Shown piece after piece: positions 32,430 through 44,272 of a stretch of DNA of 64,000 bases. The DNA comes from Balaenoptera acutorostrata (Eukaryota > Chordata > Mammalia > Artiodactyla > Balaenopteridae). How positions within the stretch are numbered: the stretch's first letter is position 1; each line of letters starts with the position of its first letter. The position numbers were made by a program, and so were the translations under genes. Under the pieces are notes generated by a model, which did not search any database, was not told where the DNA came from, and worked only from the letters and a program-made list of their open reading frames with translations. The stretch spans positions 30,173,164 to 30,237,163 of the forward strand of contig NC_080082.1 of the NCBI RefSeq assembly GCF_949987535.1. The letters are read 5' to 3'.

Positions 32430-33340
32430 GCTTTTCTGTGGATCACATCCTGTTTGTAGAAAGACTCAGTAGGATGGGAAGCTCAGAACTGCCTCCAGAG
32501 GGACCCCTGGCTGCTAAGAGTGGCTTCTTCAGGCAAGATGTGCTTCAGGAGAAGCACATCTTCCTCTAAGGAGCCAGCTTTAGCCAGGGTGAGGAGAGCC
32601 CAGGCTGAGAAGGCATTTATTCCCCAAAGCTGGGGACACCCGAGGGATGGGCTTCTCTTAGGGCATCTGTGCAGCTGGGTCCCCGTTCAGCAGAGACGTG
32701 GAAGTGGTTGTGGTCCTGGGGCTCCACATATAACTGCTCTGGGTTTGACAACAAGCTTTGGGGTGCAATGAGGGTCTGTAGAACTCAGTCGGCAGGAAAT
32801 TTATATCTCATCCCCTCACTTTCTTATTGTATATATTGATTGAAGCAGTTCTTATTTAGCTTAAAGCCTCCAATGGCAGGGTGTTTTTTTCTTTTTTTTG
32901 GTCTTGGTTTTTTTTTGGGGGGGGAGTATATTTTTCCAAAATGAAGCCACTTTCCGTTGAGTAATTGAGACCCATCTTGCTTCCTCCCCCTCCACTGCCT
33001 GCCCCACCACTGCTCTCCCAGGAGCCCCAGAAGAACCAGTGGGGCGGCAGCCAGGGCTTCCCAAACCATGGCCTAATTCAGTGCTATTTGATATTCCTGC
33101 AAACCCAGGACCCACACGATGCTCTGGGACAGTTTGTTTGGAGAACACATTTCTGCCCTTTTGTACTGCAAGCCTGGGACCAAATGACATGCATGTCTTT
33201 TCTGCAAATCTGGAGTTTGCGAGTGTGCTGGAGGGAAGACATCTTGCGACCACGTAGACACGCTACAATTTCTCTATCCATGATATGGGCACGCTGCTAC
33301 GTGGCCTGGCCACCTCAAAGGGTAGTTAAGGAATCGTGTG
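32430..33340. other. Unassigned sequence with T/G homopolymers
   Basis: T- and G-runs lie at 32883-32925. Elsewhere no repeat or gene recognised. Confidence 0.5.
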
Positions 33341-33344
33341 GGGA

Positions 33345-33690
33345 AAACGTCTTTGTCAGTCAGGAATGCCAGCTTCAAGGAACAGACAATTTTATGACTA
33401 TGATCTAAATTAATAGAGGTTTCTTTTTTCCCCACTACAAGCTATCTGGAGGGTGGCAGTTTGGGGCACTGGCTCAGTGGCTCTGTGATGTCATCAGGGT
33501 CTAAGGTCTGTTTCATCTTTCAGTTCCCTCATCTTTGCCATGTTGACTTTGGATCTCGTGTGATTGCTTCCTGGTCCCCAAATGGCGAGTAACTCTCTAG
33601 ATCCCACGTCAGCATCCAAGGCAGAAAGAAGGAGTCTAGGCCAAGGCTCTCTTCTAATGAGGCCTTGTCTTTTTATTTGGTAAGGTAAGC
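33345..33690 (-). mobile_element. Ancient interspersed repeat, family D copy 1
   Basis: 'tcaaggaacagacaatttta', 'gatgtcatcagggtctaagg', 'cttcctggtccccaaatggc' and 'caaggcagaaagaaggagtc' follow the same order as the copy at 41600-42545. Name and true strand not fixed. Confidence 0.4.
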
Positions 33691-33814
33691 CGGCCCTGCT
33701 AGATTGCCCGGTTACCTCTCACTGGCTGGGACTGGATTAGAGGAAGGAAGGGGGACTGAGTGATGGCTGGTGGGTGGGCAGTGGGTAGCATCTGTGGCAG
33801 AAGCACAGACCAAA

Positions 33815-33948
33815 GGCGAGAAGAGCTGGAGTTTAGGCCTGGTTCTGCACTCAGGGTGAACTGTGTGTGTTTGGGTTCTGTCCCTGCCTCCTCTGGGTCC
33901 CAGTTTACCTTTGGTCCCAGGAGAGAGTTGAACTCAGTCATCTCCGGG
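33815..33948 (+). mobile_element. MIR SINE, partial
   Basis: 'aggcctggttctgcactcag', a CCTCCTCTGGGTCCCAGTTT step and 'gagagttgaactcag' follow MIR order. Confidence 0.5.
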
Positions 33949-34204
33949 GCACTTCCTGTGTCTGTAGTTCTGGGGCTGTGACCTGGACGTGTGGACTGGA
34001 CTGTGGCAACCTCAGCAGAGGAAGCCCCTCCCATCGCAGTGGAGAAGGCCCCACCCACCCCTCTGCTTATTCCTCCTCCTATACTGCAACGGCACATTCA
34101 CCTGCTCTGGGGTTCTGCCTCCAGGATCAAATGAATCGTGGCTAAGAGTGTGCAGGTGCTGCCTGGGACAGAAGGGTCCCCATGTGCATGTTTGGGCTCC
34201 AGGA

Positions 34205-34350
34205 GTGCTGGATTCTGGTACTAGTGATGCTTCTGATTGGCTGGCTGACCTCGGGCCAGTCTCTGGCTTTCTCCGTGCCTCGGAGTCCCATTTATTCTGG
34301 GAGGGAGCTGGACAAAATGATCTGTGCTGGGCTTTATAGCTCTGAATTGC
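34205..34350 (+). mobile_element. MIR SINE, diverged
   Basis: 'ggctgacctcgggccagtct' then 'ccgtgcctcggagtcccatt' and GGGCTTTATAGCTCTG are MIR-type steps. Confidence 0.45.
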
Positions 34351-34354
34351 ATCT

Positions 34355-34690
34355 GAGGGGTCAAGGAGGAAGATGGAAGGGAAAGCTGAGGTCTGGATTC
34401 CTGGGTCTGCAGGAAGCCCTGGGGGGGAGGAGCAGTCAGGACTGCCGTAGAGAGGAGGCCCCCCTTAAGGAGAGGGCCAGAGCTTCCTCTGGGCTAATGT
34501 CCTAGTTGCAACCAAGACGAGACACTGATGGTTCTCAGAGCCTCGGGGAAGGGACAGATTCTCTGGCTTAGTTTTTGTTTCACAGGCATCTCAAAGCATG
34601 GCCCAGAGATGGCTCTGTTCTCCCAAACTTAAGGTTTAAGGATTCATTATAAGAATACTTGGCAATGACCTGTCTCTCTATACTTCTCTT
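34355..34690. other. Unassigned sequence
   Basis: No gene or repeat recognised. Confidence 0.5.
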
Positions 34691-34704
34691 GTCCCTTGTT
34701 TGTC

Positions 34705-34770
34705 TCTCCCTCCTCCCCTCCCTCCCTCCCCCCCTTCCTTCCTCCCTTCCTTCCTTCATTCCTTCCTTCC
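34705..34770. repeat. Pyrimidine tract, (CCTT)n/(CCCT)n
   Basis: Unbroken C/T run apart from isolated A's, abutting the left end of an L2 fragment. Confidence 0.9.
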
Positions 34771-35010
34771 TGGAGTATTTATTGAGCAACTACTATGTAA
34801 CAGGCACTAAAGATATAACAAGGAACAAGGCAGACACAGTCCCCGCCTTCCTGGAACTGACACTAATGGAGAGACAGGCACTGAATAAGCATTTACTATC
34901 TGTATGTTGGGGGTTAAAGCTATGAGTGCATAGATAAGAATCAACAAACATAGCCAAAGAGGAGTAATCAAGGAAGGAATCCTGAAGGATAAGGAGGGCT
35001 TAGCCAGGGG
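34771..35010 (-). mobile_element. L2 3' end
   Basis: 'gagtatttattgagcaacta', 'aaggcagacacagtccccgc' and 'aatggagagacaggcactga' are the reversed L2 terminus. Confidence 0.8.
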
Positions 35011-35029
35011 TAGTAAATGCTGGTGCACC

Positions 35030-35440
35030 CACTCTGGATGCTGTAAGCCGGACTCTTAATGGCCCACTACTGCCCCTTCTCCAGAGACTCATCAGCTGGG
35101 GGAGCTACTTCACCTGGAAATGCCTAAGAGATTCCACGTTCCCCCCCACTACCCTCATGAGGCGGAGGACGCCAGTCAGTAACTGATGTGTGTGCACAAA
35201 AACCCAGACCCCTTGCCTTAAAGAAGGACAACTCTGGTGTCATCACTCTCTAGAGCTCCCCGTGGATCAAGCTGAGGATTGACTCTTGCAGAACCCACAG
35301 CTTTGCCCAGTTTCTTCCCCTGCCCTCTCCTTTCATCACTCTCTTGTAGGGTTCTCCTGGGAACAAGTCCTCAAAAAGCCACTTGTATAAGAATCCCCAT
35401 GTCAATCTGTTTCTAGGGAACTTATCCTAAGACATCAGGT
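35030..35440 (+). mobile_element. Ancient LTR-like repeat, family C copy 2
   Basis: Ends with a CCACTTGTATAAGAATCCCC step and TTATCCTAAGACATC, as in the copy at 6555. The CACTTG...ATAAGAATCC region looks like the R/U5 part of an old LTR. Confidence 0.45.
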
Positions 35441-35639
35441 GACCGACTACTCCAGCACAACAAACAGCTTATATAAAGCTTTAGATAAACCTTTAGTCTC
35501 TCCCAAAGCAGACTAAAGTTTGCATAGCTCCAATCCAGCCTTCTTCCTCATCCTCTTCTCTCCTTTTGAATCAAGTTTATCTCCTCAAAGGTCTTTCATC
35601 ATCGTTATCTTATGGCCTCAAGACACACCTGTGAAACAG

Positions 35640-35785
35640 CAGGTCAGAACTGTAATTGCTAACCCTATGTGACAGAAGGGTAAATTGCATCCAAAGAGGT
35701 TAAGTGACTTGGCTAAAGTCCCCCAGTCAGAACCCAGGTCTCCAGATTCCCAGCCTGGAGCCTCCTGGGTTAGGACTATTAGGAA
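35640..35785 (-). mobile_element. MIR SINE
   Basis: 'ccaaagaggttaagtgactt' and 'ccccagtcagaacccaggtc' are reversed MIR landmarks. Confidence 0.7.
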
Positions 35786-35894
35786 GTTTTGGGTGCGAGG
35801 CCAAGAATTCCATCTTCGCTGTCCAGGACTTGGCACGTCAGCTCATTGTCTTCTGCTGGAATCCCATTTGAGCTCAGCCTGATCTCAGACTGTC

Positions 35895-36175
35895 CAAATG
35901 AGACGCCCATTCTAATGCTCAGAGAGGATTTTATGAATAACACTCAGCATTGGGGACATTTATTTAAAGTTGCTAATATTAATCTTACAGAAATAAAATC
36001 TAATTGAATTCCTCCTGGCTTTCCCCATTAACTTAATGTTATGGACTTTTAACGGATGCTTTAATTAGACATTCCTGGTAATGGGAATATGGCTCAGTTT
36101 TCAAATGAGGGCTTAAGCTGCCAATATTCCCATTTGGACTTTTAATTAAGGTGAGAAAATATTAACCAATTATAC
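35895..36175. promoter_or_regulatory. Candidate conserved noncoding element with TAATTA and TEAD-like sites
   Basis: TTAATTAG at 36061-36068 is joined to ACATTCC at 36069-36075, a TEAD-like core. TTTAATTAAG lies at 36141-36150. gggaatatgg (36083-36092) and ccaatattccc (36121-36131) form an imperfect inverted pair. The block is AT-rich and repeat-free. Conservation untested. Confidence 0.42.
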
Positions 36176-36179
36176 CGGG

Positions 36180-36420
36180 TTATTGCCTGGGCTCTTTGTA
36201 GGATGGTGAGGTCACAATAGAGCAGGCACTGCAAGGGCCTTGGGGTAAAGGAGGATGAGTATTGGGGTTGGGACATCAGGGAAGGGCAAGCCAGGACCTC
36301 TGGAGAAAGGAATCCTGTATCAGCTGTTTCTCCATGTGAAGATGTGGATGTGGAATCTGGTTTCAAATATCGATACTTCCCCGCATTTCCCTCTGATTTT
36401 TCTGGGTTCGTGGAATACTC
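36180..36420. other. Unassigned sequence
   Basis: No repeat or gene recognised. Confidence 0.5.
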
Positions 36421-36424
36421 AGTT

Positions 36425-36900
36425 GGCAAATGTATCAACTTGCTTTTGCTGGGTAACAAGACACCTCAAAATGTAGTGACTTTAAAAGCAACGTTTTATT
36501 ATCTTACAATTCTGTATGACAGCATTTGGACTGAGTTTAACCGGGTATTTCTTCTGCTCTAGGCTGGATTTGGCTCATCTTGGCTGGGCTTATTCATGTG
36601 TCTGTGGTCAACTAGTGGACCAGCTGGAGCTTGGCTGGATGATGATGGTCTTGGCTGGGATAAGTGGGGCCTCTCTCCCAGTGGGTTCTCATCCTCCAGC
36701 AGGCTAGCCCAGATTACAGGGTTTTAAGAGCTACCAGAGGGTAAACCCCTATGCTCAAATGCTTTTCCAGTCTTTGCTTGAATCTCATTTGCCACTGTCC
36801 CATTGGCCAAAGCAAGTTGTACGGAGAGCACAACCCAAGGATGAAGACTTTATAAGAGGCATGAACAAATTGGGATGTTCCTGCAACTAACCCACCATGG
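36425..36900 (-). mobile_element. Ancient interspersed repeat, family E copy 4
   Basis: 'gctttgctgggtaacaagac'-like start, 'cctccagcaggctagcccag', and 'cccattggccaaagcaagtt' follow the family E order clearly. Strand nominal; probably an ERVL/MaLR-type LTR. Confidence 0.55.
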
Positions 36901-37209
36901 CAGGTTAGGTGAAAAGCAGCTGAGACGCTAAATCAGAGGTCCCAAATACAAATGCCTGCAGGGCATGACACAAGAATGAATGAAGCAGGCCTGGCAGTAG
37001 GCACTGAGGGACACCATTGACCACACCCTGACTAAAGGGATTCTTCGCTGCTAAGCCGCAGCTGATCACTGCCAGGCAGGGACAGCGGCCACTGGTGGCC
37101 AGAGAGTCTCTGTTCTCTGCTGTAACCAGATGTCTGTATTTTAGTATAGAGTCTCTCAATTTTTGAAAGTTGGAAACAAAATTTTTAAATGCTATACAGC
37201 TAGGAGAGA

Positions 37210-37870
37210 AATGAGAAGAAAGTTTAAACAGGAACTCTACAAGGGGAAATCAAAATGGCCAATAAATATACTAAGTGGTTGTTGACCTCATCAACCATCA
37301 AAGAAATACCAGTTAAACCCAGGATGAGGTATAATTCACACCACGATCTCAGACGCTGCTGGTGGGAGTGAAAGCTGGTGCAAGAAATTAGCAATAAGAG
37401 TTGAAGATCTGCATAGACCGTACACAGAAATTCCACTCCTTGGCACATATTAAGAAGTGTGAGCCCATATTCACTAAGTGACAGTTAAGAATGAGCATGG
37501 TGGCATTGTACCAAACAGCCCAACATTGGAAACAACCCAAATGTCCATCAACAATAGAACTGATAAACACATTGTTGCGTAGCAATACAATGGAGTACTA
37601 TACAGCAATGAACATGACCAAGATACCAAGATATGCAACAAAGTGGCTGAATCTCACAGATGTGATGCTGAGTGAAAGAAGTAGGACACAAAAGAAGGCA
37701 TACTGTAGATTCTCTTTCTAGAAAGTTCAGAAAGGAGTACAATTAAACACCACATTTACATAAATATGCATAAATGCTAAAATACATTTTAAAAGACACG
37801 ACAGCATTATGAAAAAGCCTAGACAGTGGTTATCTCCGGGGGCAAAGAAAGGGTGGTGATTGGCTAGGAG
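37210..37870 (+). mobile_element. Old L1 3' end (L1M class)
   Basis: 'caacattggaaacaacccaa', 'atgtccatcaacaatagaac', 'caatggagtactatacagca' and 'gacagtggttatctccgggg' are the forward L1 3' landmarks, the first part coding remnant of ORF2 and the rest 3' UTR. Confidence 0.85.
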
Positions 37871-37899
37871 CACCCCAGGGGCTGTCGATATTCTCTTTC

Positions 37900-38342
37900 C
37901 TCATCTGGGGGGTGGTTTCATGAGTTGGGAGTATGAGTGGGACTTGGCTGGACAATTCTTTTGCTCCAAGTGGCCTTGCCTGGGGTCACTTGGGGTATTC
38001 AGTGGGTGTCTGCGCTAGTTTGGAGGATCCAAGATGCCTTAAGTCACATTTTTTTGAAAGACTGCGCTTGTCTGGACCCCTGTCCCTCCCCATGTGGTCT
38101 CTGCAGAAGGGTAGTTGGAATTCTTACATGACTGCTCAAGGCTCCAAGAGTGAGTGGGCCCAGAGACAGGAGGTGGAAGTTGCTGGTGTTGGAAGGCCTG
38201 GGCCTGGAAACCAGTGCTTCTACGATATTCTATTCATCACAGCAGTCACAGTGCACCCAGGTTCAAGAAGAGGGAACGTGGTCCCATCTCTCCATGGGAG
38301 GGTATCAAAGAATCTTTGGCCATCTTTAATCTGCCATCCTAC
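37900..38342 (-). mobile_element. Ancient interspersed repeat, family E copy 5
   Basis: 'cttttgctccaagtggcctt', 'cctggggtcacttggggtat' and 'gggtatcaaagaatctttgg' match family E order. Strand nominal. Confidence 0.5.
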
Positions 38343-38402
38343 AACTACATTACTATTATTGCTATTATTATTATGTATTCATTATTAGTATTATCCCAGG
38401 GT
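38343..38402. repeat. (ATT)n-type simple repeat
   Basis: Imperfect ATT/TAT units. Confidence 0.8.
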
Positions 38403-38404
38403 TA

Positions 38405-38880
38405 GAAATTTGAGGAGGTAGCACCAGAACCAAGATCTTCCCACTTCTCTTGCTGAAGGAGCAGCCCTGAAAACTAGCTTCCTCCTTCATCTGGGGCAGG
38501 GGCCCTGGATCCTACCCACCCCTCTGGGACTGGTTAGATGGAGGGAAATGAGTGGGTTTCTGGCAGATTTGTGTCCCCAAGGACATTTGTGTCCCCCCCC
38601 ACCCTCCAATTTCTCTCCCACTTCCTAGAGCCCACATTTCCAGTGCCACCTTCCCCATCGCCGTCCCCATGCCCACACGTTGGGGGTCCTGGCCTGCCCC
38701 ACTCCCTATTCCCCGGGCAATGGTGCGTGAGTCTCATGGTGAGTCTGCCAAAGGCTCTGCAGCCAAGGGGAGGCTATGTGTGACTCAGCGTCACATCCGT
38801 TCCCTTTTCCACCCCAGGATGCGTCTTTTTCATTTCTTGTTTATCAAATAGCTTTTTATAGGGTGGCAGGTTAATAAAGA
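38405..38880. other. Unassigned sequence
   Basis: C-rich with no recognisable gene or repeat. Confidence 0.5.
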
Positions 38881-38889
38881 GGTGATATG

Positions 38890-39122
38890 CCTGCCCTTTG
38901 GAGCTGAGCTTTCAGGGTTTGATTTTCAGTTCTGCCATTTACTGACTGTGTGACGTTTAGCAGGTTATTTAAGGTTTCAATGCCTCAGTCTCCTTGTCTG
39001 TCCAATGGGGATACTAATAATAATATACCCCTGGCGTGGGGCAACTATGAGGATGAAGTGAGTTATCATAAAAAGCACCACGAACAGTACCTGCTTGTAG
39101 TAAGGACTACGTAAATGTTTGC
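38890..39122 (+). mobile_element. MIR SINE
   Basis: 'ctgccatttactgactgtgt', 'aatggggatactaataataa' and 'actatgaggatgaagtgagt' are forward MIR landmarks. Confidence 0.82.
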
Positions 39123-39288
39123 CCTGATTTTTATTATTGCAGAGTGAAAAGGCGCCTAGTAAGAATTATATAGAAGAGCATACAATGAAAAGTCAGTCTG
39201 CCCACAATTGTGTATCTTCTGCCTTTCTCCTCAGCGACAACCTCTGCTAGTAGTTTCTTGGATCCACAGCCAAAAATGTTCATCCAAG

Positions 39289-39360
39289 TGTGCGTGTGTG
39301 TGTGTGTGTGTGTGATATTAAATATCGTATATATATATATACACATACACAGATATATAT
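39289..39360. repeat. (GT)n and (TA)n simple repeats
   Basis: (GT)n at 39289-39314, then alternating TA at 39329-39360. Confidence 0.9.
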
Positions 39361-39599
39361 TTTGCAGAATACTGAATACTTTTCGACACTTGTCTATACT
39401 TTGCTTTCTTTCCTTAACTCCGTATCAGGAAGATTTTTACTAGCACATCTGGACTCAAGGACTAGAGCTCTAATGGCAGAAGTTCAGGATATTCGGGCCC
39501 GTAGGGAAGAAATCCATGGAAGAAAACATCCTTTAGAGGTACTCCCAAATCCTACCACGTAGGTAGTTCCTGACCCTGGTTATGGCTTTTAAAGATTTT

Positions 39600-39690
39600 G
39601 TCTCAAATTGACTGTGTAACCTCAGAAAGTCCCTTCTCTCTGGCCTCAGTTTTCCTATCTGTTAAATAGGTACTGGCTAGTATATAGGCT
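39600..39690 (+). mobile_element. MIR fragment
   Basis: 'attgactgtgtaacctcaga' then 'tcagttttcctatctgttaa' is the MIR core. Confidence 0.65.
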
Positions 39691-39694
39691 AGCT

Positions 39695-40660
39695 CCAAAC
39701 CCTTCTGGAGCAGGACGTCCAGGGCTTCCAGGGTACGAGAAGGCTCTGCCTTGGCGGGGACCCAGAGCCTTCAGGGTGTCAGCCTTCTTTTGCAGCCTAA
39801 GTGTTGCCTGGCCCCATTGCATACAGCCTCTGTGAAGGCGCTGGGGATGGATGTGTGTCACTGAGGCGTGGAGAGTCGGGTAACGAGGCCAGAGCGGGAA
39901 CAAGGCAAATGTCCTGGGACTGCCTGAACCGAACCCAGGGCATCTGGAGACGCCAGGCGGGCGGCCTCGGTTTGTGTTGGACGCCTCACAGCCCGCCCGT
40001 GGTAACCGAACCGGCTTTTGTTTGTTTGTCTAAATAGGGAGACAGAGGCTCGGGGCTGCCTGGGATGGCTCCACAAACAGCCCCGCGGCCAGAGTGGGCG
40101 GCCGTGGGCTGAGCTGGGCAGCCAGAGGCCTCCGGGACTGAGGAGGGGGCGCCTGGAGGCCAGGCTAACCGAGCCTGTGAGGGGATAGTGTGACAGGCAG
40201 GCAGGACCGGGGCAGCGGGACGGTCATGTTTCGCTCCCCTTGCAGAAGTCGGAGGACAGGACAGGAGACTCTGGACTGGCCCAGAGTGAGGCCTAGGCTA
40301 GACTGCCCTCCCTCCGCCCTGGCTCCGCCCTGCAGCTTCTGACCTCACCCCAGGGCGTGCGGACCTGGGGCCCAACCCCTGTGTGTGCCTCCGCCTTGCC
40401 CATCAACTGCAAGTCAGTGTCAAAAAGGGTCCACTCATCTCTCCCTTCTGCCGCTGAGGGGGCGGTGGCTGGTGAATTAGGGCCTCCCCTTGGTCAGCAG
40501 AGAGAGTGGAGGGGACCAGCTCACTCTGAGGCCAGGAGAGCTGGACAGCTGTCCGGGGGGCCTCCTTGACCCTCGGGTCCCCGAGGCCTTGCTTCCTCTC
40601 CATCTCAGGGCGGCCAGGCTCCTAGTCGGGGTGGGGGGAGGAGCAATAGTCCCAGATTCA
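39695..40660. promoter_or_regulatory. GC-rich patch, possible weak CpG island
   Basis: From about 39830 to 40330 CpG is visibly more frequent than in the flanks (GAGTCGGGTAACGAGG, CCCCGCGGCC, GGGCGGCCGTGG). It is repeat-free. No exon or initiator could be recognised, so it could be an orphan CpG island or simply GC-rich DNA. Confidence 0.33.
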
Positions 40661-40664
40661 GAAT

Positions 40665-41110
40665 TAAAGGAATGTTTGTGGTTTTTTTGTGTGTGAAAGA
40701 GAAGGAAATATAGATTTAGATTATAGAGATTCAGTATAGGTATAGAGCTGAGCCATTTCAAAGAGCCACTTTTTATAGCTCCAAAATGGTCTAATACTGT
40801 CAATTTCACGTGGTTCAACTTAACAATTGTAGTGATAAGGATATAAATGTAGTGCTGACATAGATACAGATGTACATACATATACACAGTTATATAAATA
40901 TGTATACATATTGTAAAATGATACAGTAGTCATTGTATTTATCAGATACAGACAAACCTCACTGACCTCTGCTTTGCCCTCTGTGCTCCCCACTCCACCC
41001 CCCCCAAGCATGAAGGTCTTGATATAGTCTCGGGGCCCTCACAGCGTACGGGCTCACTTCAACAGTGGTCAGTGCTCCGGGGCTTGCTGACCAGGACTTC
41101 GCCTCGTTCA
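40665..41110. other. Unassigned AT-rich sequence
   Basis: Short TATA/CATA-rich stretch at 40840-40915; no gene. Confidence 0.5.
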
Positions 41111-41114
41111 CTCG

Positions 41115-41320
41115 CTGCAGGGCTGGGCAGCAAAAAGAGAGCTTTGGCATCAGGCGAATCTGGAGCCGAATCCCCACCTTGTAACTTACTACTGGTGTGA
41201 CCTTAGTTAAGGCGTCATTTCCTGGAGCCTCATTTCCTCGTCTGTGAATGGGGAGATACAAGGAGGACCGACGTGGCAGAGCCTTTATGAAAACAAAATA
41301 GGATGATGTACACCGTGAAC
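41115..41320 (+). mobile_element. MIR SINE
   Basis: 'ttactactggtgtgacctta' and 'cctcatttcctcgtctgtga' are the core landmarks of a diverged forward MIR. Confidence 0.7.
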
Positions 41321-41599
41321 TGGCCACTGACACGCGGAACCATCTTATCAGGTATTGATCTTCTCACCCCCTCTTACCCTTTCCTTCCTGGGCCTTTCTT
41401 AGCCAACAGGAGGGAAAAATTGCTTTGGCCCCTGTGCATGGCAGAGAAACATGAATATTTTTTATATAAAACTTTTTTTTAATTATGAAAGTAATCCAAG
41501 TTCATTTTATGAAATTCAGAGTAGTAAAATGAAAGAAGAAACTGAGAGCCCCTGAATTCCACACTGAGACTACCAGTGTTAATATCTTATAATTACAGG

Positions 41600-41752
41600 G
41601 AATTCTTAATTTACAATTTGCAAGTAAAGAAAACTGGACTCAAACCGGCTTAAGACAAAAGGAAATTGATGAGCTCACGTGACTGGAATGTTTAGAGGAA
41701 GCTTGTCAGATGGCAGGCACAGCTGGCCTAGGTGTTAAATGATGTCATCAGG
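41600..41752 (-). mobile_element. Ancient interspersed repeat, family D copy 2, left part
   Basis: 'ggactcaaaccggcttaaga', 'agctcacgtgactggaatgt' and 'aaatgatgtcatcagg' lead into the MLT1A insertion. The element resumes at 42145. Confidence 0.5.
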
Positions 41753-42144
41753 TATATTAGTCAGCTTGAGCTACCATAGCCAATACCACAGACTGCGTGG
41801 CTTAAATGACAGAAATTTATTTTCTCACCATTCTAGAGGCTGAAAGTTCAGGATCAAGGGGCCGGCAGGGTTGGTTTCTCCTGAGGTCTCTCTCCTCAGC
41901 GTGCAGATGGCCTCCTTCTTGCTGTGTCCTCACATGGCCTTTTCCTCTGTGCATATACACTTCTGGTGTCTCTACCTCTTCTCATATGGACATCGGTCCT
42001 ATCGAGTTAGGACACCCCCCCCCCGCTTGTCACCTCATTTAAATTTAATTACCTCTTTAAAGGCCCTATCTCCAAATACAGTCACACCAGGTGTTAGGAC
42101 TTCAACATATGAATTTTTGAGGGCACACAATTCAGTCCATAACA
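41753..42144 (-). mobile_element. MLT1A MaLR LTR, full length
   Basis: Reversed MLT1A from 'tatattagtcagcttgagct' through 'cttcttgctgtgtcctcaca', 'ggccctatctccaaatacag' to 'acaattcagtccataaca'. A C-run lies at 42004-42014. Inserted in a family D element, so it is the younger of the two. Confidence 0.9.
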
Positions 42145-42545
42145 TTAAGGAGCTACCGTTCTCCATCTTTAGCCTGTTTTCCTCTGAGTGGCTTCATCCT
42201 TTGGCAGGAATGATCTCCATCAGCAACTCTAGGCCGACTTCCTAGTTCTTTATCTACAACAGAAAGAGAGCATCTCTGTCTGTCTCTACTGCTCCTACAA
42301 AGTTCCATTTGTTTGGTCCAGACTGGGTTACGTGCCCACTCCTGAACCAACTGCTGTGTTCTGATTGGGCAGGCTGGTGTCACATGTTCACACTGGTTCT
42401 TGGGGATCAAGTCAGCCACATGTGAGTATGTGGCCTGAAAGTGGGGGAAGGGCAGTTCCCCAAAGGAAATTGGGGTGCTATTTTCAGCAGGAGGGTACAA
42501 GGATGCCAGGTAGACAAAACGACTCATGTCCACCACACACATGGA
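42145..42545 (-). mobile_element. Ancient interspersed repeat, family D copy 2, right part
   Basis: Continues with 'gtggcttcatcctttggcag', 'cttggggatcaagtcagcca' and 'cagttccccaaaggaaattg' to a CATGTCCACCACAC end. Confidence 0.5.
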
Positions 42546-42549
42546 ATAT

Positions 42550-43540
42550 AATCATATACAAATACATTTTCCTCAAAAAAATATGGCCAAAGCGTTGGGG
42601 AGCTTGGCGAGGCACAGATGCTAACCACCTACCCAAATGCCAGCTTTACAGCTATTTCATTTTTACAGTTTTACAAGCTATACCTTGTGATTTCTCCCAC
42701 AGGTGGTTTTGCCTTTATGTCCTTCTTATACGACTCCTCCTCCTCAGCCCCATCATATGGGCCACCGCTGAATATCAAATTTCCTAACAGACATGCTTCC
42801 TCTAGAAAGAATCAAGGTGACTTCAGACCCTGACAAGGCAGAAGGCTCAGGAGAGAGAGACTGGGCCTCAAAGGTTTTGAAAAGGAAAATGGCATCCAAT
42901 TCCATCTGTCACCAAACAGAAGGTGATCACTGCAACCGTGGGAAGATCAGGATCCAGTTCCGCCTCTTTTCTTCCTTCCTCTCTCTGATCCCCAGTGGGC
43001 CCACCTGCAGAGAAAGAGCTCTGATCTCAGTAACAGACTCTTTGTGTCCCAATACACCAGCTCCTGAAGTCAGCATCCTGATTTCCTTCTGGAGACTCAC
43101 CCGCCTCCCTCAGAGGCATAGTTTGGGTGGGATGAGAAACTCCTGAGCAGTACCATGCTGTGTGGAAGCCACAGGCCAAGCGCAGTCCTCTCCCCTCCCC
43201 TCTGCACATGGCGGTCGGTCAGGTGTGGGATCTAGGTGTGGCCAGCCAGGTGTTCTCACAGGGACTTTGTTTACGGAACCAGTGACACAAGGCTGAAGAC
43301 ATGGATGGCCTGCCTCGTGATCAGGCCATTCCTATTGTGACCCCGTGGCTGTGCTGGCTGTCCCCCAGGCTCCCCTACCGTATCCCAAGCTGCTGATTCC
43401 TTCATGTCCTGACCATGAATTTCCTAATACTAATTTCTTTCTGTTGCTTACAACCCAAGGACCTAAACCAATCAGTGCTTTAAGGACCCTTTCAGTTCTG
43501 AAGTTGTGTGAGGGAATGGCCGTGACAGAGACCGCTCTGG
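42550..43540. other. Unassigned sequence
   Basis: No repeat or gene recognised. The 140-codon frame at 42365-42787 begins inside the family D repeat. Confidence 0.5.
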
Positions 43541-43544
43541 AACA

Positions 43545-43900
43545 CTCAAATCTACCTTCTTCTCCTGCTCCAGCCTGCACCGCCAGGTTGACTTCCCAGC
43601 CTCCCTTGCAGTTAAGCAAGACCACGTGACTAAGTTCTGGCCAATGGGGTGTGAGCATCCTGTGATGTGCGTCACTTCCTGGCCCCGCCCACAGAGCCTC
43701 ACTGCAATTCTCCATGGCGGGGACTCTGAGATCAGAGGGCCGGGCACTGCCGCAGGATGGAAGGGGCTTCCTCATCTTCACTCCCTGCCACTGTTTCGGC
43801 GTCACACGAGTGAGAAATGGAGTGTCACAGTCTCAAACCGTAGAGACTTTGAGGTGCTGGCCTGGGCCCTATCCATATCTACCGTAATTCTCCTGGTAAG
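43545..43900 (+). mobile_element. Ancient LTR-like repeat, family B copy 3
   Basis: 'ccagcctcccttgcagttaa' then 'acgtgactaagttctggcca' and ATGGGGTG give a well-preserved family B landmark. Confidence 0.5.
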
Positions 43901-44272
43901 CGGTCCGATGCCTGCAAGTTAGCAATGAAGACACCCATCAAAGCCAAGAAGTGACCACCAGCTGCTGCTTCCCTTGTCAGCCAGAGGGGCAAGCTCCCCT
44001 GGACCAGGGCCCAGGCCGTGTCTCCTGTAACACAGAAAAGGCTTGATTCGGAAAGAGATGCAGCTTGAGGTGGGTCACGCTGGGGCTGCTCCTTTATTGC
44101 TCCTTCAAGTATAACTTCCAATTACATGAAGAGTGAATTTCCGTCAGGGACCCAGGGATTTTGAAGCGACTTTCGGTTGTTCTGGAGCCTTCCCCTCAGA
44201 GTTCACTGGGTTGGGCTCCTTTCCCCAGAGCACTCTGGGAGGATCCTTCCCCGAGTAGAGGAGCAGATGTTG

